DNA from: Pseudaminobacter soli (ex Li et al. 2025) | GTDB lineage: Bacteria; Pseudomonadota; Alphaproteobacteria; Rhizobiales; Rhizobiaceae | Assembly: GCF_029892515.1 (NCBI RefSeq) | Contig: NZ_JARXVF010000001.1 | Location: 62,001 to 126,000 of the forward strand | Reading direction: 5' to 3' | DNA length: 64,000 nt | Shown here: one piece after another, positions 29,616 to 39,463 of the stretch | Layout: each line of letters opens with the position of its first letter | Numbering within the stretch: position 1 is the first letter of the stretch | The notes under the pieces: generated by a model | Databases searched by the model: none | The model's input: the letters and a program-made list of their open reading frames with translations, nothing else | Told to the model about the DNA's origin: nothing | Translations under genes and position numbers: made by a program

Positions 29616-31598
29616 TCAGGCCACGGCCTGCTCGCGAGCCCGGCGCAGATCCGGGGCAATGGCCTCATCGCCAAGTGCAGCGATAGCCTCGTCGAGCGTC
29701 ATCGACTGCTGATCGCGCGAGCCGAGCCGGCGGACGTTTACCGTCTGCTCTTCCGCCTCGCGCTTGCCGCAGACGAGAATGACCGGCACCTTGGCCAGCG
29801 AATGCTCGCGGACCTTGTAGTTGATCTTCTCGTTGCGCAGGTCGGCCTCTGCCGATACGCCCGCAGCCTTCAGCCGGGCCACGACCTTGCGGGCGTAGTC
29901 GTCGGCATCCGAAGTGATCGTCGCCACCACCACCTGCAGCGGCGCGAACCAAAGCGGGAAGTGGCCCGCAAAGTTCTCGGTCAGGATGCCCAGGAAGCGC
30001 TCCATCGAGCCGCAGATGGCGCGGTGGATCATCACCGGCTGCTTCTTTTCCGAATCCGCGCCGATATAGAAAGCACCGAACCGTTCCGGCAGGTTGAAGT
30101 CGACCTGCGTGGTGCCGCACTGCCATTCGCGGCCGATGGCGTCCTTCAGCGTATACTCGAACTTCGGCCCGTAGAACGCGCCCTCGCCCGGCAGGATGCC
30201 GGTCTTGATATTGTTCGAACGCTGCTGGATCTGGTCGAGCACCTTCATCATCACGGCTTCGGCGCGGTCCCACAGATCGTCGGAGCCGACGCGCTTGTCG
30301 GGCCGGGTCGACAGCTTGATGGTGATCTCCTCGAAGCCGAAGTCCTTGTAGACCGACAGGATCAGGTCGTTGATGCGCAGGCATTCAGCCGCCATCTGCT
30401 CGTCGGTGCAGAAGATGTGCGCATCGTCCTGCGTGAAGCCGCGCACGCGCATCAGCCCGTGCAGCGCGCCCGAAGGCTCGTAGCGGTGCACATTGCCGAA
30501 TTCGGCAAGCTTGATCGGCAGATCGCGGTAAGACTTCAAGCCATGCTTGAAGATCTGCACGTGGCCCGGGCAGTTCATGGGCTTGAGCGCAAAGACGCGG
30601 TCATCGTCCGTGTCGTCGCCGGCGACCGTCACCTTGAACATGTTGTCGCGGTACCAGCCCCAGTGACCCGAGGTCTCCCACAGCGACTTGTCGAGCACCT
30701 GCGGCGCGTTGACTTCCTGGTAGCCGTGCTCGTCGAGACGGCGGCGCATATAGCTCACCAGCGTCTGGAACATCTTCCAGCCCTTGGCGTGCCAGAACAC
30801 GACGCCTGGCCCCTCTTCCTGGAAATGGAACAGGTCCATCTCGCGGCCGAGGCGACGATGGTCGCGCTTTTCAGCCTCTTCCAGCATGTGAAGATACTGG
30901 TCGAGCTGCGACTGCTCGGCCCACGCCGTGCCGTAGATGCGCGTCAGCATCGGATTGTTGGCGTCGCCGCGCCAGTAGGCGCCGGCCACCTTCATCAGCT
31001 TGAAGGCGTTGCCGACCTGGCCGGTAGCGGCCATGTGCGGGCCGCGGCAGAGGTCGAACCACTCGCCCTGAGCGTAGATCTTGAGGTCCTGGTCCTCGGG
31101 GATCGCGTCGATCAGCTCGACCTTGTAGGCCTCGCCCTTGTCGCGGAACACCTGCTTGGCCTTCTCGCGCGACCAGACCTCCTTGGTGAAGGGTTTGTTG
31201 CGGGCGATGATCTCGCGCATCTTCTTCTCGATGTCCGGAAGGTCTTCCGTCGTGAAGGGCTCGTTGCGCGCAAAGTCGTAATAGAAACCGTTGTCGATAA
31301 CGGGACCGATGGTGACCTGGGTGCCCGGCCACAGTTCCTGCACTGCCTCGGCGAGCACGTGGGCGGCGTCGTGGCGGATCAGCTCCAGCGCACGCGGGTC
31401 GTCACGAACGATAATCTCGACCTTGCCGGACTTGCCTAGCGGGTCGGAAAGATCACGCACCTGGCCATCGATGCTGTAGGCAACAGCCTTCTTGGCGAGC
31501 GACTTGGAAATCGACTCGGCCAGGCCCATGCCAGTCATCGCCGCTTCATATTCGCGGACGGAACCATCGGGAAATGTAAGGGAAACAGAATTCAGCAA
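29616..31598 (-). CDS. thrS: threonine-tRNA ligase
   Basis: ThrRS charges tRNA-Thr. The 660-aa protein has an N-terminal TGS domain ([15 protein letters not shown]) and an editing domain with [11 protein letters not shown] and the usual distal sites. The class II core includes [20 protein letters not shown] (motif 2) and [13 protein letters not shown] (motif 3). The anticodon-binding domain is C-terminal. TTG 31598 is the preferred start because GGAGAAG lies 5-8 nt upstream and the N-terminus then matches other ThrRS; ATG 31625 is possible. A 7-bp hairpin (31645-31665) lies in the leader. Confidence 0.95.
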   Translation of the reverse strand: MLNSVSLTFPDGSVREYEAAMTGMGLAESISKSLAKKAVAYSIDGQVRDLSDPLGKSGKVEIIVRDDPRALELIRHDAAHVLAEAVQELWPGTQVTIGPVIDNGFYYDFARNEPFTTEDLPDIEKKMREIIARNKPFTKEVWSREKAKQVFRDKGEAYKVELIDAIPEDQDLKIYAQGEWFDLCRGPHMAATGQVGNAFKLMKVAGAYWRGDANNPMLTRIYGTAWAEQSQLDQYLHMLEEAEKRDHRRLGREMDLFHFQEEGPGVVFWHAKGWKMFQTLVSYMRRRLDEHGYQEVNAPQVLDKSLWETSGHWGWYRDNMFKVTVAGDDTDDDRVFALKPMNCPGHVQIFKHGLKSYRDLPIKLAEFGNVHRYEPSGALHGLMRVRGFTQDDAHIFCTDEQMAAECLRINDLILSVYKDFGFEEITIKLSTRPDKRVGSDDLWDRAEAVMMKVLDQIQQRSNNIKTGILPGEGAFYGPKFEYTLKDAIGREWQCGTTQVDFNLPERFGAFYIGADSEKKQPVMIHRAICGSMERFLGILTENFAGHFPLWFAPLQVVVATITSDADDYARKVVARLKAAGVSAEADLRNEKINYKVREHSLAKVPVILVCGKREAEEQTVNVRRLGSRDQQSMTLDEAIAALGDEAIAPDLRRAREQAVA

Positions 31599-31715
31599 AG
31601 CTCTTCTCCATATCCAGTCCCGCAAACGAGCGCGGGTGGTGAATGCCGGATTTCTCGCATCCGGCGGGCGAGCGGTCTTTTAGGGCGAGTTTTTCGCGTC
31701 GTAAAGCACCGGCCG

Positions 31716-32129
31716 TCAGGAATGGCCTTCTTGCGACGCTTTGCCGATATGCCAGTAACGCCACGGCATGTACCAGCGGTAACGCGGCGCCAAAACCTCC
31801 GGCACCCGGTCGATGCCGTGCGTGCCCCAGGGGCCGCAGCGCGTCACCCGGAAAAGCCCCATCCAGCCTCCGGCCCACAGACCGTGCCGGGCAATGGCCT
31901 CGTGGGCATATTCCGAGCAGGTCGGCATATGGCGGCAGGAATTGCCGACAAAGCCGGACAGCGTGAGCTGATAGAGACGCACCAGCGACGTGCCAAAGAT
32001 CCGCCCCGGCGTCTTGCGCCAAGGGCCGGGCCAGTTGCGGCCGCGAGCCACGGGACGGCGCTTCTGGCCGCCATGTTCGTCGCTGCGATGGCCGCAGGCG
32101 TGGTCATGACCGCCAATATTGCCGCTCAT
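31716..32129 (-). CDS. yidD: membrane protein insertion efficiency factor YidD
   Basis: A small peripheral membrane protein that helps YidC-dependent insertion. The conserved core RLYQLTLSGFVGNSCRHMPTCSEYAHEAI, then MGLFRVTRCGPWGTHGIDRVP, is complete. At 137 aa it is longer than the usual 75-115, owing to a polar N-terminal extension rich in His/Arg. A downstream GTG (near VARGRNWPG) may be the true start. It lies upstream of thrS, away from the usual rpmH-rnpA neighbourhood, as is common in Rhizobiales. Confidence 0.9.
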   Translation of the reverse strand: MSGNIGGHDHACGHRSDEHGGQKRRPVARGRNWPGPWRKTPGRIFGTSLVRLYQLTLSGFVGNSCRHMPTCSEYAHEAIARHGLWAGGWMGLFRVTRCGPWGTHGIDRVPEVLAPRYRWYMPWRYWHIGKASQEGHS

Positions 32130-32441
32130 CGTCCGTATCGTGCCTGCAAGAAGTTCATGTGCTGTAGATGGCCCGCCCGACGTGATTTCGCAATGTTCCG
32201 ATCAATGTGGCAGACAAGCTATTACGCCGCGCGAGGCATTTGCCGAACATTCCCGCATGACCGTCAACCCTGAGTAAACAGTCCGTGCTCGGCATGATGA
32301 ATGGGAAGCGCCCGCCTCGCCCCTTATCTGCATCGTCGAACTGATCGCCGCGATCTCCCCATCCTATTGCCGAGGGGGCCGGGCGATTGCGCTAACGCCA
32401 ATTGCCGGTCAATCATCCGGCACCCAATCCGGAGGGACATC
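32130..32441. other. 312-bp divergent intergenic region
   Basis: The gap between yidD (minus) and the LLM gene (plus) holds no convincing gene or RNA. A GGAGGG ribosome site sits at its right end (32431). The small GCCGG/CCGGC repeat near 32405-32422 and TTGCCG/GCTAAC near 32370-32397 are too weak to name. Confidence 0.5.
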
Positions 32442-33473
32442 ATGTCGGACAAATTGGAATTCGGGCTCGATACGTTCGGAGACGTTACCGCCGGAGGCGA
32501 CGGGCAGCTGCTGCCGCAAGCCCAGGTCATTCGCAACGTCGTGGACGAGGCCGTACTGGCCGATCAGCTCTGCATCGACTTCATCGGCGTCGGCGAGCAT
32601 CACCGCGACGATTTTGCAGTATCGACGCCCGAAACGGTGCTGGCGGCTATCGCGGCACGCACGGAGCGCATCAAGCTCGGCTCGGCCGTTACGGTGCTGA
32701 GCTCGGACGACCCGATCCGCGTGTTCCAGCGCTTCTCCACGGTCGACGCCCTATCGAACGGGCGCGCCGAAGTGATCCTCGGCCGTGGCTCCTTCACCGA
32801 ATCTTTCCCGCTCTTCGGCTATCGTCTCAACGACTACGAGACGCTGTTCACCGAAAAGCTCGACCTGTTCGCAGCGCTGCTGAAAGGCGGGCCCGTGAGC
32901 TGGCAGGGGTCGATACGTCCCCCGCTCGAGAACCAGCGCGTTTACCCGCCGACCGAATCCGGCACGCTCAAGACCTGGATCGGCGTGGGCGGCAGCCCCG
33001 AATCGGTGGTGCGCGCGGCGCGCTACGACCTGCCGCTGATGCTCGCCATCATCGGGGGCGACCCAAAACGTTTCCGTCCCTATGTCGATCTCTATCATCG
33101 GGCGATCGATCAGCTCGGCGGCAGCAAGCTGCCGATCGGCGTGCATTCGCCTGGATATGTCGCCAACACCGACGAGCAGGCGCGCGAGGAACTGTGGCCG
33201 CACTACAAGAAGATGCACGACCGCATCGGCGCCGAGCGCGGCTGGCCGCCGACCACCCAGACCGCGTTCAATTCCGAGGCCGATCTGGGCTCGCTCTATG
33301 TCGGCTCGCCTGAGACGGTAGCCCGCAAGATCGCCGCGACGGTCAAGGCGCTCGGCAACACGCGCTTCCAGATGAAGTATTCGTCCGGACCGCTGCCGCA
33401 CGAGAAGATGATGCGTTCGATCGAGCTCTACGGCACCAAGGTCGTGCCGATGGTGCGCGATTTGCTCGCCTGA
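32442..33473 (+). CDS. LLM-class flavin-dependent oxidoreductase
   Basis: A 343-aa luciferase-like TIM-barrel monooxygenase starting MSDKLEFGLDTFGDV. Typical segments are FIGVGEHHRDDFAVSTPETVLAAIAARTERIKLGSAVTVLSSDDPIRV and GRAEVILGRGSFTESFPLFG. It would use reduced flavin, probably from a separate reductase. The ATG at 32442 has GGAGGG 5-6 nt upstream; a 47-codon open extension was discarded. It is monocistronic. The substrate is unknown. Confidence 0.88.
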   Translation: MSDKLEFGLDTFGDVTAGGDGQLLPQAQVIRNVVDEAVLADQLCIDFIGVGEHHRDDFAVSTPETVLAAIAARTERIKLGSAVTVLSSDDPIRVFQRFSTVDALSNGRAEVILGRGSFTESFPLFGYRLNDYETLFTEKLDLFAALLKGGPVSWQGSIRPPLENQRVYPPTESGTLKTWIGVGGSPESVVRAARYDLPLMLAIIGGDPKRFRPYVDLYHRAIDQLGGSKLPIGVHSPGYVANTDEQAREELWPHYKKMHDRIGAERGWPPTTQTAFNSEADLGSLYVGSPETVARKIAATVKALGNTRFQMKYSSGPLPHEKMMRSIELYGTKVVPMVRDLLA

Positions 33474-33478
33474 AACGA

Positions 33479-33507
33479 AAGCGCCGGCTCGTCAGGAGCC
33501 GGCGCTT
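33479..33507. terminator. bidirectional terminator between LLM gene and scaffold gene
   Basis: AAGCGCCGGCTC and GAGCCGGCGCTT form a perfect 12-bp stem with a GTCAG loop. Read on the minus strand it is followed by TCGTTT, and on the plus strand only by ATCC. It lies between two convergent genes. Confidence 0.7.
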
Positions 33508-33532
33508 ATCCAGGAACTGGAGCTGGTGCCGA

Positions 33533-33979
33533 TCAGGCAGCCGCCTCTGCCCGCTGCTTCTCGATCTGACCGATGCAGTCGACCACGGCATCGAAGGTCA
33601 GCATGGTCGAGGCGTGGCGAGCCTTGTAGTCGCGTACCGGCTCCAGATACTTCAGGTCGCCGAATCGGCCCTGCGGCGGCGGGCCGTTCTCCTTCAGCAT
33701 CTTCAGCATCGCTTCGCGCACGAGCCGCAGCTCGTCGGCGCTGGCGCCCACCACATTGGCGGCCATGATGGACGACGAAGCCTGGCCAAGCGCGCAGGCC
33801 TTCACGTCATGGGCGAAATCGGTGATGATTCCGTCTTCCATCTTGAGGTCGACGGTCACGGTCGAGCCGCACAATTTCGAATGCGCGGTCGCGGTGGCAT
33901 CGGGGTGCCCAAGCCGGCCGATACGTGCGATATTCCCAGCGAATCCAAGAATTTTCGCATTGTAGACATCGTCGATCAT
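33533..33979 (-). CDS. iron-sulfur cluster assembly scaffold (IscU/SufU-like)
   Basis: A 148-aa IscU-fold protein starting MIDDVYNAKILGFAGNIARIG. The first two cluster cysteines are present in SKLCGSTV and VKACALGQASSS. The third, expected in the region of ARHASTMLTF, is a serine by my alignment, so this is the divergent two-cysteine form seen in alphaproteobacteria. The frame extends 19 codons upstream, but ATG 33979 fits relatives. It may hand over clusters in the SUF pathway. It is divergent from folE and no suf genes are adjacent. Confidence 0.85.
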   Translation of the reverse strand: MIDDVYNAKILGFAGNIARIGRLGHPDATATAHSKLCGSTVTVDLKMEDGIITDFAHDVKACALGQASSSIMAANVVGASADELRLVREAMLKMLKENGPPPQGRFGDLKYLEPVRDYKARHASTMLTFDAVVDCIGQIEKQRAEAAA

Positions 33980-34171
33980 GATTTTCCAACCCGTCGCCGT
34001 TTCGGAAACAGCCTGTGCCGTTTCGGTATCTTTCATTCGCGGCTCAAGCCCTTATATAATGGTCGAGTTCCGACAACGGCAAGGCAGAGTCCTCCCCGGT
34101 CGGACTTCCGTCACGCCGCTTTCGGGCCGGACTATCCGACATCCCGCAAAAGGCTGTGGTCCGTTCAACTC

Positions 34172-34191
34172 GTCCCTCCGCTGAGTGGGAC
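34172..34191 (+). promoter_or_regulatory. hairpin in the folE leader
   Basis: GTCCC (34172-34176) and GGGAC (34187-34191) form a 5-bp stem with a 10-nt loop, four bases upstream of the folE ribosome site (GGGAGA, 34195). TATAAT at 34055-34060 is a possible -10 box that would give a leader of about 140 nt. A structured leader is plausible, since a folE RNA motif is described in alphaproteobacteria. Confidence 0.35.
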
Positions 34192-34208
34192 TACGGGAGA
34201 CACCTTTC

Positions 34209-34844
34209 ATGGACGCCGTGATCAAGAAATTGATGCCGAAATCCGATTATCTCGAAAAGCCGGTGACCGACAGGCCGGACCAGGCCGAAGTGGAGGCTGC
34301 GGTACGCACCCTGCTGCGCTGGACCGGCGACAATCCGGATCGCGAAGGCCTGGTCGATACGCCCAAGCGCGTTGCCAAGGCATTCCTCGAAATGTTCAAC
34401 GGCTACGACATGTGCCCGGCCGAAGAGCTCGGCCGCACCTTCGAGGAAGTGGCCGGCTATGACGACCTCGTGCTGGTGCGGGACATCGAGTTCCATTCGC
34501 ATTGCGAGCACCACATGGTGCCGATCATCGGCAAGGCGCATGTCGGCTACCTGCCGGACGGCAAGGTCGTGGGCCTGTCGAAGATCGCCCGCGTGGTCGA
34601 CATCTTCGCCCATCGCCTGCAGACGCAGGAAGCCATGACCGCGCAGATCGCCAACGTCATTCAGGACGTGCTCAATCCGCGCGGCGTTGCCGTGATGATC
34701 GAGGCCGAGCACATGTGCATGGCCATGCGCGGCATCCGCAAGCAGGGCTCGACCACGCTGACCTCGACCTTCACCGGCGTGTTCAAGGATAGCCCCGAAG
34801 AGCAGCTGCGTTTCATGACCATGGTGCGCCACGGCAGCAAGTAA
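34209..34844 (+). CDS. folE: GTP cyclohydrolase I
   Basis: FolE converts GTP to dihydroneopterin triphosphate, the first step of folate synthesis. The 211-aa protein has the full core ([22 protein letters not shown]-like N-terminal helix region) and zinc ligands in HCEHHMVPI and HMCMAMRG. It ends with the conserved [10 protein letters not shown] and a short tail. ATG 34209 has GGGAGA 8 nt upstream. hisI follows 44 bp later, a neighbourhood seen in rhizobia. Confidence 0.96.
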   Translation: MDAVIKKLMPKSDYLEKPVTDRPDQAEVEAAVRTLLRWTGDNPDREGLVDTPKRVAKAFLEMFNGYDMCPAEELGRTFEEVAGYDDLVLVRDIEFHSHCEHHMVPIIGKAHVGYLPDGKVVGLSKIARVVDIFAHRLQTQEAMTAQIANVIQDVLNPRGVAVMIEAEHMCMAMRGIRKQGSTTLTSTFTGVFKDSPEEQLRFMTMVRHGSK

Positions 34845-34888
34845 GCCGTGCGGCCTGACCGCCGGCTTCGAAGATCAAGGAGCCGGCG

Positions 34889-35350
34889 ATGACCGCGCTT
34901 GAGTTTCAAAAATCTACCTCCGACAAGAACTCGCTCGAAGAAGGCGTGGCTTTCACGCCGCGCTTCGACGCCAACGGCCTCCTCACGGCCGTGGTGACCG
35001 ACGCCACGGACGGCGTGCTTCTCATGGTCGCGCATATGAACGCCGAGGCGCTGGCGCTGACTATCGAGACCGGCATCGCCCATTACTGGTCGCGCTCGCG
35101 CAACTCGCTCTGGAAGAAGGGCGAAACCTCCGGCAACTTCCAGCATGTCGTTGAAATGCGCACGGACTGCGACCAGGACGCGGTCTGGCTGCGCGTAAAT
35201 GTCTCGGGACATGATGCAACCTGTCATACCGGCCGGCGTTCTTGTTTTTATCGGAAAGTGGAGGGGAGAGACGGCGCCGCCGTTTTGACCGGAGATGGCA
35301 GCGAACCGCTTTTCGACGTGAAAAAAACATATCCCGACGCCAATAAGTAA
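34889..35350 (+). CDS. hisI: phosphoribosyl-AMP cyclohydrolase
   Basis: HisI opens the purine ring of phosphoribosyl-AMP in histidine synthesis. This stand-alone 153-aa form (no HisE fusion) carries the metal and catalytic region [15 protein letters not shown] and [28 protein letters not shown] and [17 protein letters not shown] are strongly conserved. It lies downstream of folE, and a GGAG-type site precedes the ATG. Confidence 0.95.
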   Translation: MTALEFQKSTSDKNSLEEGVAFTPRFDANGLLTAVVTDATDGVLLMVAHMNAEALALTIETGIAHYWSRSRNSLWKKGETSGNFQHVVEMRTDCDQDAVWLRVNVSGHDATCHTGRRSCFYRKVEGRDGAAVLTGDGSEPLFDVKKTYPDANK

Positions 35351-35381
35351 GGCCGACGGAAGATTCATTCTTTCGATACGA

Positions 35382-35405
35382 CCCGCGCCTACTATCGGGC
35401 GCGGG
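35382..35405 (+). terminator. GC-rich hairpin between hisI and the patatin gene
   Basis: CCCGCGCC and GGCGCGGG form a perfect 8-bp stem with an 8-nt loop. There is no U-tract, so it may only attenuate. Confidence 0.35.
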
Positions 35406-35420
35406 ACAAGGGAGATTGCG

Positions 35421-36392
35421 ATGCTCGAATGGGCGTCATTGCGCAACAGGCCTGATATGCGGGAAGCCAACGGCCCCGCCTCTTCCGGCGGCCTGAATGA
35501 GGCACAACCCGCCAAGAAATCCGGAATCTCACTGGCATTGGGCGGCGGCGCCGCGCGTGGCTGGGCGCATATCGGCGTTTTGCGCGCGCTGGACGAAGCG
35601 GGCGTCCAGATCGACATGATTGCCGGCACTTCCATCGGCGCCCTGGTCGGCGGCTGCTATCTCGCCGGCAAGCTGGATGAACTGGAAGAGTTCGCGCGCA
35701 GCCTGACCAAGCGGCGCATTTTTGGCCTGCTCGACTTCCGCATCGGCGGCAACGGCCTGCTCGGCGGCATGAAGCTGACGGCGCGCATGCAGGAACACCT
35801 TTCCGGCCTTCGCTTCGAGGACTTGCCGAAACCATTCGTCTGTGTGGCGGCCGAAATCCGCACGGGTCACGAAATCTGGCTGTCCAGCGGCTCGCTCATC
35901 ACCGCAATGCGTGCCTCCTATGCCCTGCCCGGCGTGTTCGAGCCCGTGCTTGCCAACAAGCGCATTCTGGTCGATGGCGCGCTAGTCAACCCCGTGCCGG
36001 TGTCGGTCTGCCGCGCCTATGAGCAGCGGCTGGTCGTGGCGGTGAACCTGCACTACGACCTGTTCGGCCGCGCGGCGGTGATCAAGCACAGCGCCGGCGA
36101 ACTTGTCGTGCAAGATGACGCGCCGGCCGGCGGTGTCCGCCAGCTCGACGCCTATTCGCGCGAGAGCCGGCTCGGCATCACCGGCGTGATGGTCGAGGCC
36201 TTCAACATCATTCAGGATCGCATCTCGCGGGCGCGGCTGGCGGGCGACCCGCCGGATCTCTCGCTGCAGCCAAAGCTCGGCCATATCGGCCTGTCGGAGT
36301 TCCATCGCGCCGACGAGGCGATCCGGCTAGGCTACGAGGCGACGCAGGCGCAGCTCAGCGAGCTTGTACGGCTGCAGACGGTTCTCGCCTGA
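35421..36392 (+). CDS. patatin-like phospholipase family protein (RssA-like)
   Basis: A 323-aa patatin-fold hydrolase. The oxyanion loop GGGAARGWAHIGVL (about 42-55), the nucleophile elbow GTSIGALVGG and the DGALVNPVPV (Asp of the Ser-Asp dyad) are all present, so it should be catalytically competent. It is presumably a cytoplasmic lipid acyl hydrolase or thioesterase. An AGGGAGATTG site precedes the ATG. It ends directly against recJ, its stop adjoining the recJ stop. Confidence 0.9.
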   Translation: MLEWASLRNRPDMREANGPASSGGLNEAQPAKKSGISLALGGGAARGWAHIGVLRALDEAGVQIDMIAGTSIGALVGGCYLAGKLDELEEFARSLTKRRIFGLLDFRIGGNGLLGGMKLTARMQEHLSGLRFEDLPKPFVCVAAEIRTGHEIWLSSGSLITAMRASYALPGVFEPVLANKRILVDGALVNPVPVSVCRAYEQRLVVAVNLHYDLFGRAAVIKHSAGELVVQDDAPAGGVRQLDAYSRESRLGITGVMVEAFNIIQDRISRARLAGDPPDLSLQPKLGHIGLSEFHRADEAIRLGYEATQAQLSELVRLQTVLA

Positions 36393-38180
36393 TCAGGCTG
36401 CCGCCGCATCGATGATGCGGAATTGCACGCTCCTGTTGCCGTTCCAGTAGTTGGACGACAGCGAGCCGGCGATATGCACCGTGCCGCCGCGGCTCTTGAA
36501 CAGGAAATCCCCTAGCGCGGTATCCGCCGCCCGGAAGGCAATCGCCTGGATGCGGCCGCCTCCGTCCGAGCGCAAATCCGCGCGGATGTGGGACGTACCC
36601 ACCAGCCGCGCATCGACGAGCTTGTGGCGCGGCAGCACGAATACCGGCGCGACATGGCCCGAGCCGAAGGGGCCGGCGCGCTCCAGCGTATCGAGCAGGT
36701 TGGTTGTAGCGCCATCCGCCGCGATTGCGGCATCGATGGGCAGACCCTCCTCGTCCTGCAGGCGGAACACGTCTGCGGCGGCGCGCTCCTCGAAAAAGGC
36801 CCGCAACTCGCCAAGCTTTTCGCGCTCGATGGTGATGCCGGCCGCCATGGCGTGGCCGCCGCCCTTGACGATTAGCCCGCGCTCATGCGCCTCGCGCACC
36901 AGCCTGCCGAGATCGAATCCTGAAATCGAGCGGCCAGAACCGGTGCCGACGCCATTGGCATTGAAGGCGATGGCAAAGGCGGGACGGCGCGCGTGCTCCT
37001 TCAGCCGCGAGGCCAAAAGACCGACGATGCCCGGATGCCATTTCGAACTGGCGGTGACGATGACGGCCGGCCCCTGCCCGCCGATCAGTTCCGCATCGGC
37101 CTCGGCTCGTGCCTCGGCCAGCATCTCCTGCTCCATCGCCTGCCGCTCCTGGTTCAGGCGATGGAGCGTTTCGGCGATCTTGCCGGCCTCGACGGGATCG
37201 TCGGTGGCAAGCAGCTTGCTGCCGAGCGCGGCGTCACCGATGCGGCCGCCGGCATTGATGCGCGGACCCAAGAGAAAGGCGAGATGGAAAGTGTTGATCG
37301 GCTCGCCGATGCGCGACACCCGCGCCAGCGCGCCGAGCCCTGCATTGCGCTGCTGCCGTATGGCGACGATGCCCTTCACCACGAAGGCGCGGTTGACGCC
37401 AACGAGCGGCACCACATCACAGACCGTGGCAAGCGCTACCAGATCGAGCATTGACAGAAGATCGATCTGCGGCAGGTCAGGGCGCTGGTTGCGCAGCACC
37501 TTGGCCGTCTGCACCAGCGCCAGGAACACGACGCCGGCGGCGCAGAGATGCCCCTGCCCCGAAAGATCGTCCTCGCGGTTGGGATTGACGATGGCGACCG
37601 CCGCCTCAGGCAGCGCACCGCCGACCTGATGGTGATCGAGCACGACGACATCGGCACCGGCATCGCGCGCCGCCTCGATGGCCGCCGCGCTGTTGGTGCC
37701 GCAATCGACGGTGACGATCAGGCTCGCACCGCGCGACACCAGTTCGCGCATCGCATCCGGGTTCGGCCCGTAGCCCTCGAAAATGCGGTCGGGAATGTAG
37801 ATTTCCGACTGGACGCCATAATGCGTCAGGAAGCGCTTGAGCAGCGCAGAGGAGGCAGCACCATCGACGTCGTAGTCGCCGAAGATGGCAACGCGTTCGC
37901 GCCTAACGACGGCCGCCGCTATGCGCTCGGCCGCCTTCTCCATGTCGGTCAGCGATGCCGGGTTCGGCAGCAGGTCGCGGATGGTCGGGTCCAGAAAACG
38001 TTCGGCGTCATCCGCCCCGACACCACGCCCGGCCAGCACGCGCGCCACGATGTCCGGCACGCCATGGCCCTGGGCGATGGCGAGTGCCGCCATCTCCTGG
38101 CGGTCGTTGAGCCTATGCTCCCAGGCAAGCCCGGTAGCCGAGCGCCTGACGCCCAGAAAATAACGCTTTTCGGTCGTCAT
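36393..38180 (-). CDS. recJ: single-stranded-DNA-specific exonuclease RecJ
   Basis: RecJ degrades single-stranded DNA 5' to 3' in recombination and mismatch repair. The 595-aa protein has the DHH phosphoesterase motifs GDYDVDGAASSALL, VTVDCGTNS and VLDHHQVGG. The C-terminal DHHA1 region includes KGGGHAMAAGITIE, and an OB domain ends the chain. It is the last gene of the aminotransferase-hom-glpX-recJ group. Confidence 0.95.
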   Translation of the reverse strand: MTTEKRYFLGVRRSATGLAWEHRLNDRQEMAALAIAQGHGVPDIVARVLAGRGVGADDAERFLDPTIRDLLPNPASLTDMEKAAERIAAAVVRRERVAIFGDYDVDGAASSALLKRFLTHYGVQSEIYIPDRIFEGYGPNPDAMRELVSRGASLIVTVDCGTNSAAAIEAARDAGADVVVLDHHQVGGALPEAAVAIVNPNREDDLSGQGHLCAAGVVFLALVQTAKVLRNQRPDLPQIDLLSMLDLVALATVCDVVPLVGVNRAFVVKGIVAIRQQRNAGLGALARVSRIGEPINTFHLAFLLGPRINAGGRIGDAALGSKLLATDDPVEAGKIAETLHRLNQERQAMEQEMLAEARAEADAELIGGQGPAVIVTASSKWHPGIVGLLASRLKEHARRPAFAIAFNANGVGTGSGRSISGFDLGRLVREAHERGLIVKGGGHAMAAGITIEREKLGELRAFFEERAAADVFRLQDEEGLPIDAAIAADGATTNLLDTLERAGPFGSGHVAPVFVLPRHKLVDARLVGTSHIRADLRSDGGGRIQAIAFRAADTALGDFLFKSRGGTVHIAGSLSSNYWNGNRSVQFRIIDAAAA

Positions 38181-38190
38181 GCGCCCGTCA

Positions 38191-38221
38191 ATCCCTCATC
38201 CTTGGTTTCAGGATAAGGGAT
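38191..38221. repeat. interrupted hairpin in the glpX-recJ gap
   Basis: ATCCCT-c-ATCCT (38191-38202) pairs with AGGAT-a-AGGGAT (38210-38221) over an internal mismatch. It would form in the mRNA between glpX and recJ and may lower recJ expression or stabilise glpX mRNA. Confidence 0.45.
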
Positions 38222-38277
38222 CGCGCGGCAAAGCCAAACAGGCCGGGCCATCGAAGCCGTGGATAGACCGCCGGAAA

Positions 38278-39258
38278 CTACTGGAACTTCTCCAGATCCT
38301 GGTGGCGGGCCTTGATCGAGCGCACCGTGCGCGACGACGAACGCAGCACGATCGTGTCGGTGGTGATGAAGTTGCGGTCGAACTTCACGCCGGCCAGCAT
38401 GTTGCCGTCGGTGACGCCGGTGGCGGCAAACAGCACGTCCCCGCGCGCCATTTCCTCGGTGCGGTAGATCTTGTTGGGGTCGGAGATACCCATCTTGGCC
38501 GCGCGCGCGACCTTCTCGGGCGTATCGAGAATGAGGCGACCCTGGATCTGACCGCCGGTGCAGCGCAGCGCAGCAGCAGCCAGAACGCCTTCCGGCGCAC
38601 CGCCGGTGCCCATATAGATATCGATGCCGGTCTCTTCCGGGTTGGTCGTGTGGATGACGCCGGCAACGTCGCCGTCGCCGATGAGGCGGATGGCAGCACC
38701 CGTGCCGCGCACGGCATCGATCAGCTTGGCGTGGCGCGGGCGGTCGAGAATGCAGGCGGTGATTTCCGTCACCGGCACGCCCTTGGCCTTGGCGAGGCTG
38801 CGAATATTGTCTTCCGGCGAGGCGTCGATGTTGATGACGCCATCGGCATAGCCCGGCCCCACCGCGATCTTGTCCATGTAGACGTCCGGCGCAAACAGCA
38901 GGCTGCCCTTCTCGGCAATGGCGATGACGGCCAGCGCGTTGGGCAGGTTCTTGGCGCAGATGGTGGTACCTTCCAGCGGGTCGAGCGCGATGTCGACCTC
39001 GGGGCCCTCACCGTCGCCGACTTCCTCGCCGATATAGAGCATCGGCGCCTCGTCGCGCTCGCCCTCGCCGATCACCACGGTGCCCTTGATGGCGAGGCGG
39101 TTCAGTTCGGCGCGCATGGCGTCGACAGCCACCTGGTCGGCCGCCTTCTCGTCACCGCGCCCGCGCAGCCTTGCGGCGGCGACGGCGGCGCGCTCGGTCA
39201 CACGCACGAGTTCCATGGTGAGGATGCGGTCGAGGCCGGCTGCGTCTCTTTTCGCCAT
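38278..39258 (-). CDS. glpX: class II fructose-1,6-bisphosphatase
   Basis: A 326-aa GlpX-type phosphatase that hydrolyses fructose 1,6-bisphosphate in gluconeogenesis. Metal and substrate motifs are VIGEGERDEAPMLYIGEEVG, DPLEGTTICAKNLPNALAV and YMGTGGAPEGVLAAAALRC. In rhizobia this often serves as the main FBPase. It is 272 bp downstream of hom, and hom has its own terminator in between, so glpX probably has its own promoter. Confidence 0.95.
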   Translation of the reverse strand: MAKRDAAGLDRILTMELVRVTERAAVAAARLRGRGDEKAADQVAVDAMRAELNRLAIKGTVVIGEGERDEAPMLYIGEEVGDGEGPEVDIALDPLEGTTICAKNLPNALAVIAIAEKGSLLFAPDVYMDKIAVGPGYADGVINIDASPEDNIRSLAKAKGVPVTEITACILDRPRHAKLIDAVRGTGAAIRLIGDGDVAGVIHTTNPEETGIDIYMGTGGAPEGVLAAAALRCTGGQIQGRLILDTPEKVARAAKMGISDPNKIYRTEEMARGDVLFAATGVTDGNMLAGVKFDRNFITTDTIVLRSSSRTVRSIKARHQDLEKFQ

Positions 39259-39463
39259 AGCTGATTAGTCCCCTAAGTCTCGTTGTGCCGTCCCGCTGAC
39301 GGCTCCTGCGATCCTTCTGTCAAAGTGAAATGACAACAGCAAGACCTGCCACACGCACTTGTTGCGACCGGGTGAAACCTCAATCGATTAAGGTGTGGGA
39401 AGCGCAGATCGACAGGGTCAGAATTTGTTGGCGGCGCGATTTTCAGCAGCGTTCTCAAACGAA

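Noticed and set aside
29802-31439. A 545-codon open frame antisense to thrS
   Set aside because: All three class II synthetase motifs lie on the other strand; the antisense product has no support.
32130-32441. A small RNA gene in the yidD-LLM gap
   Set aside because: No promoter-terminator pair or stable conserved fold could be seen.
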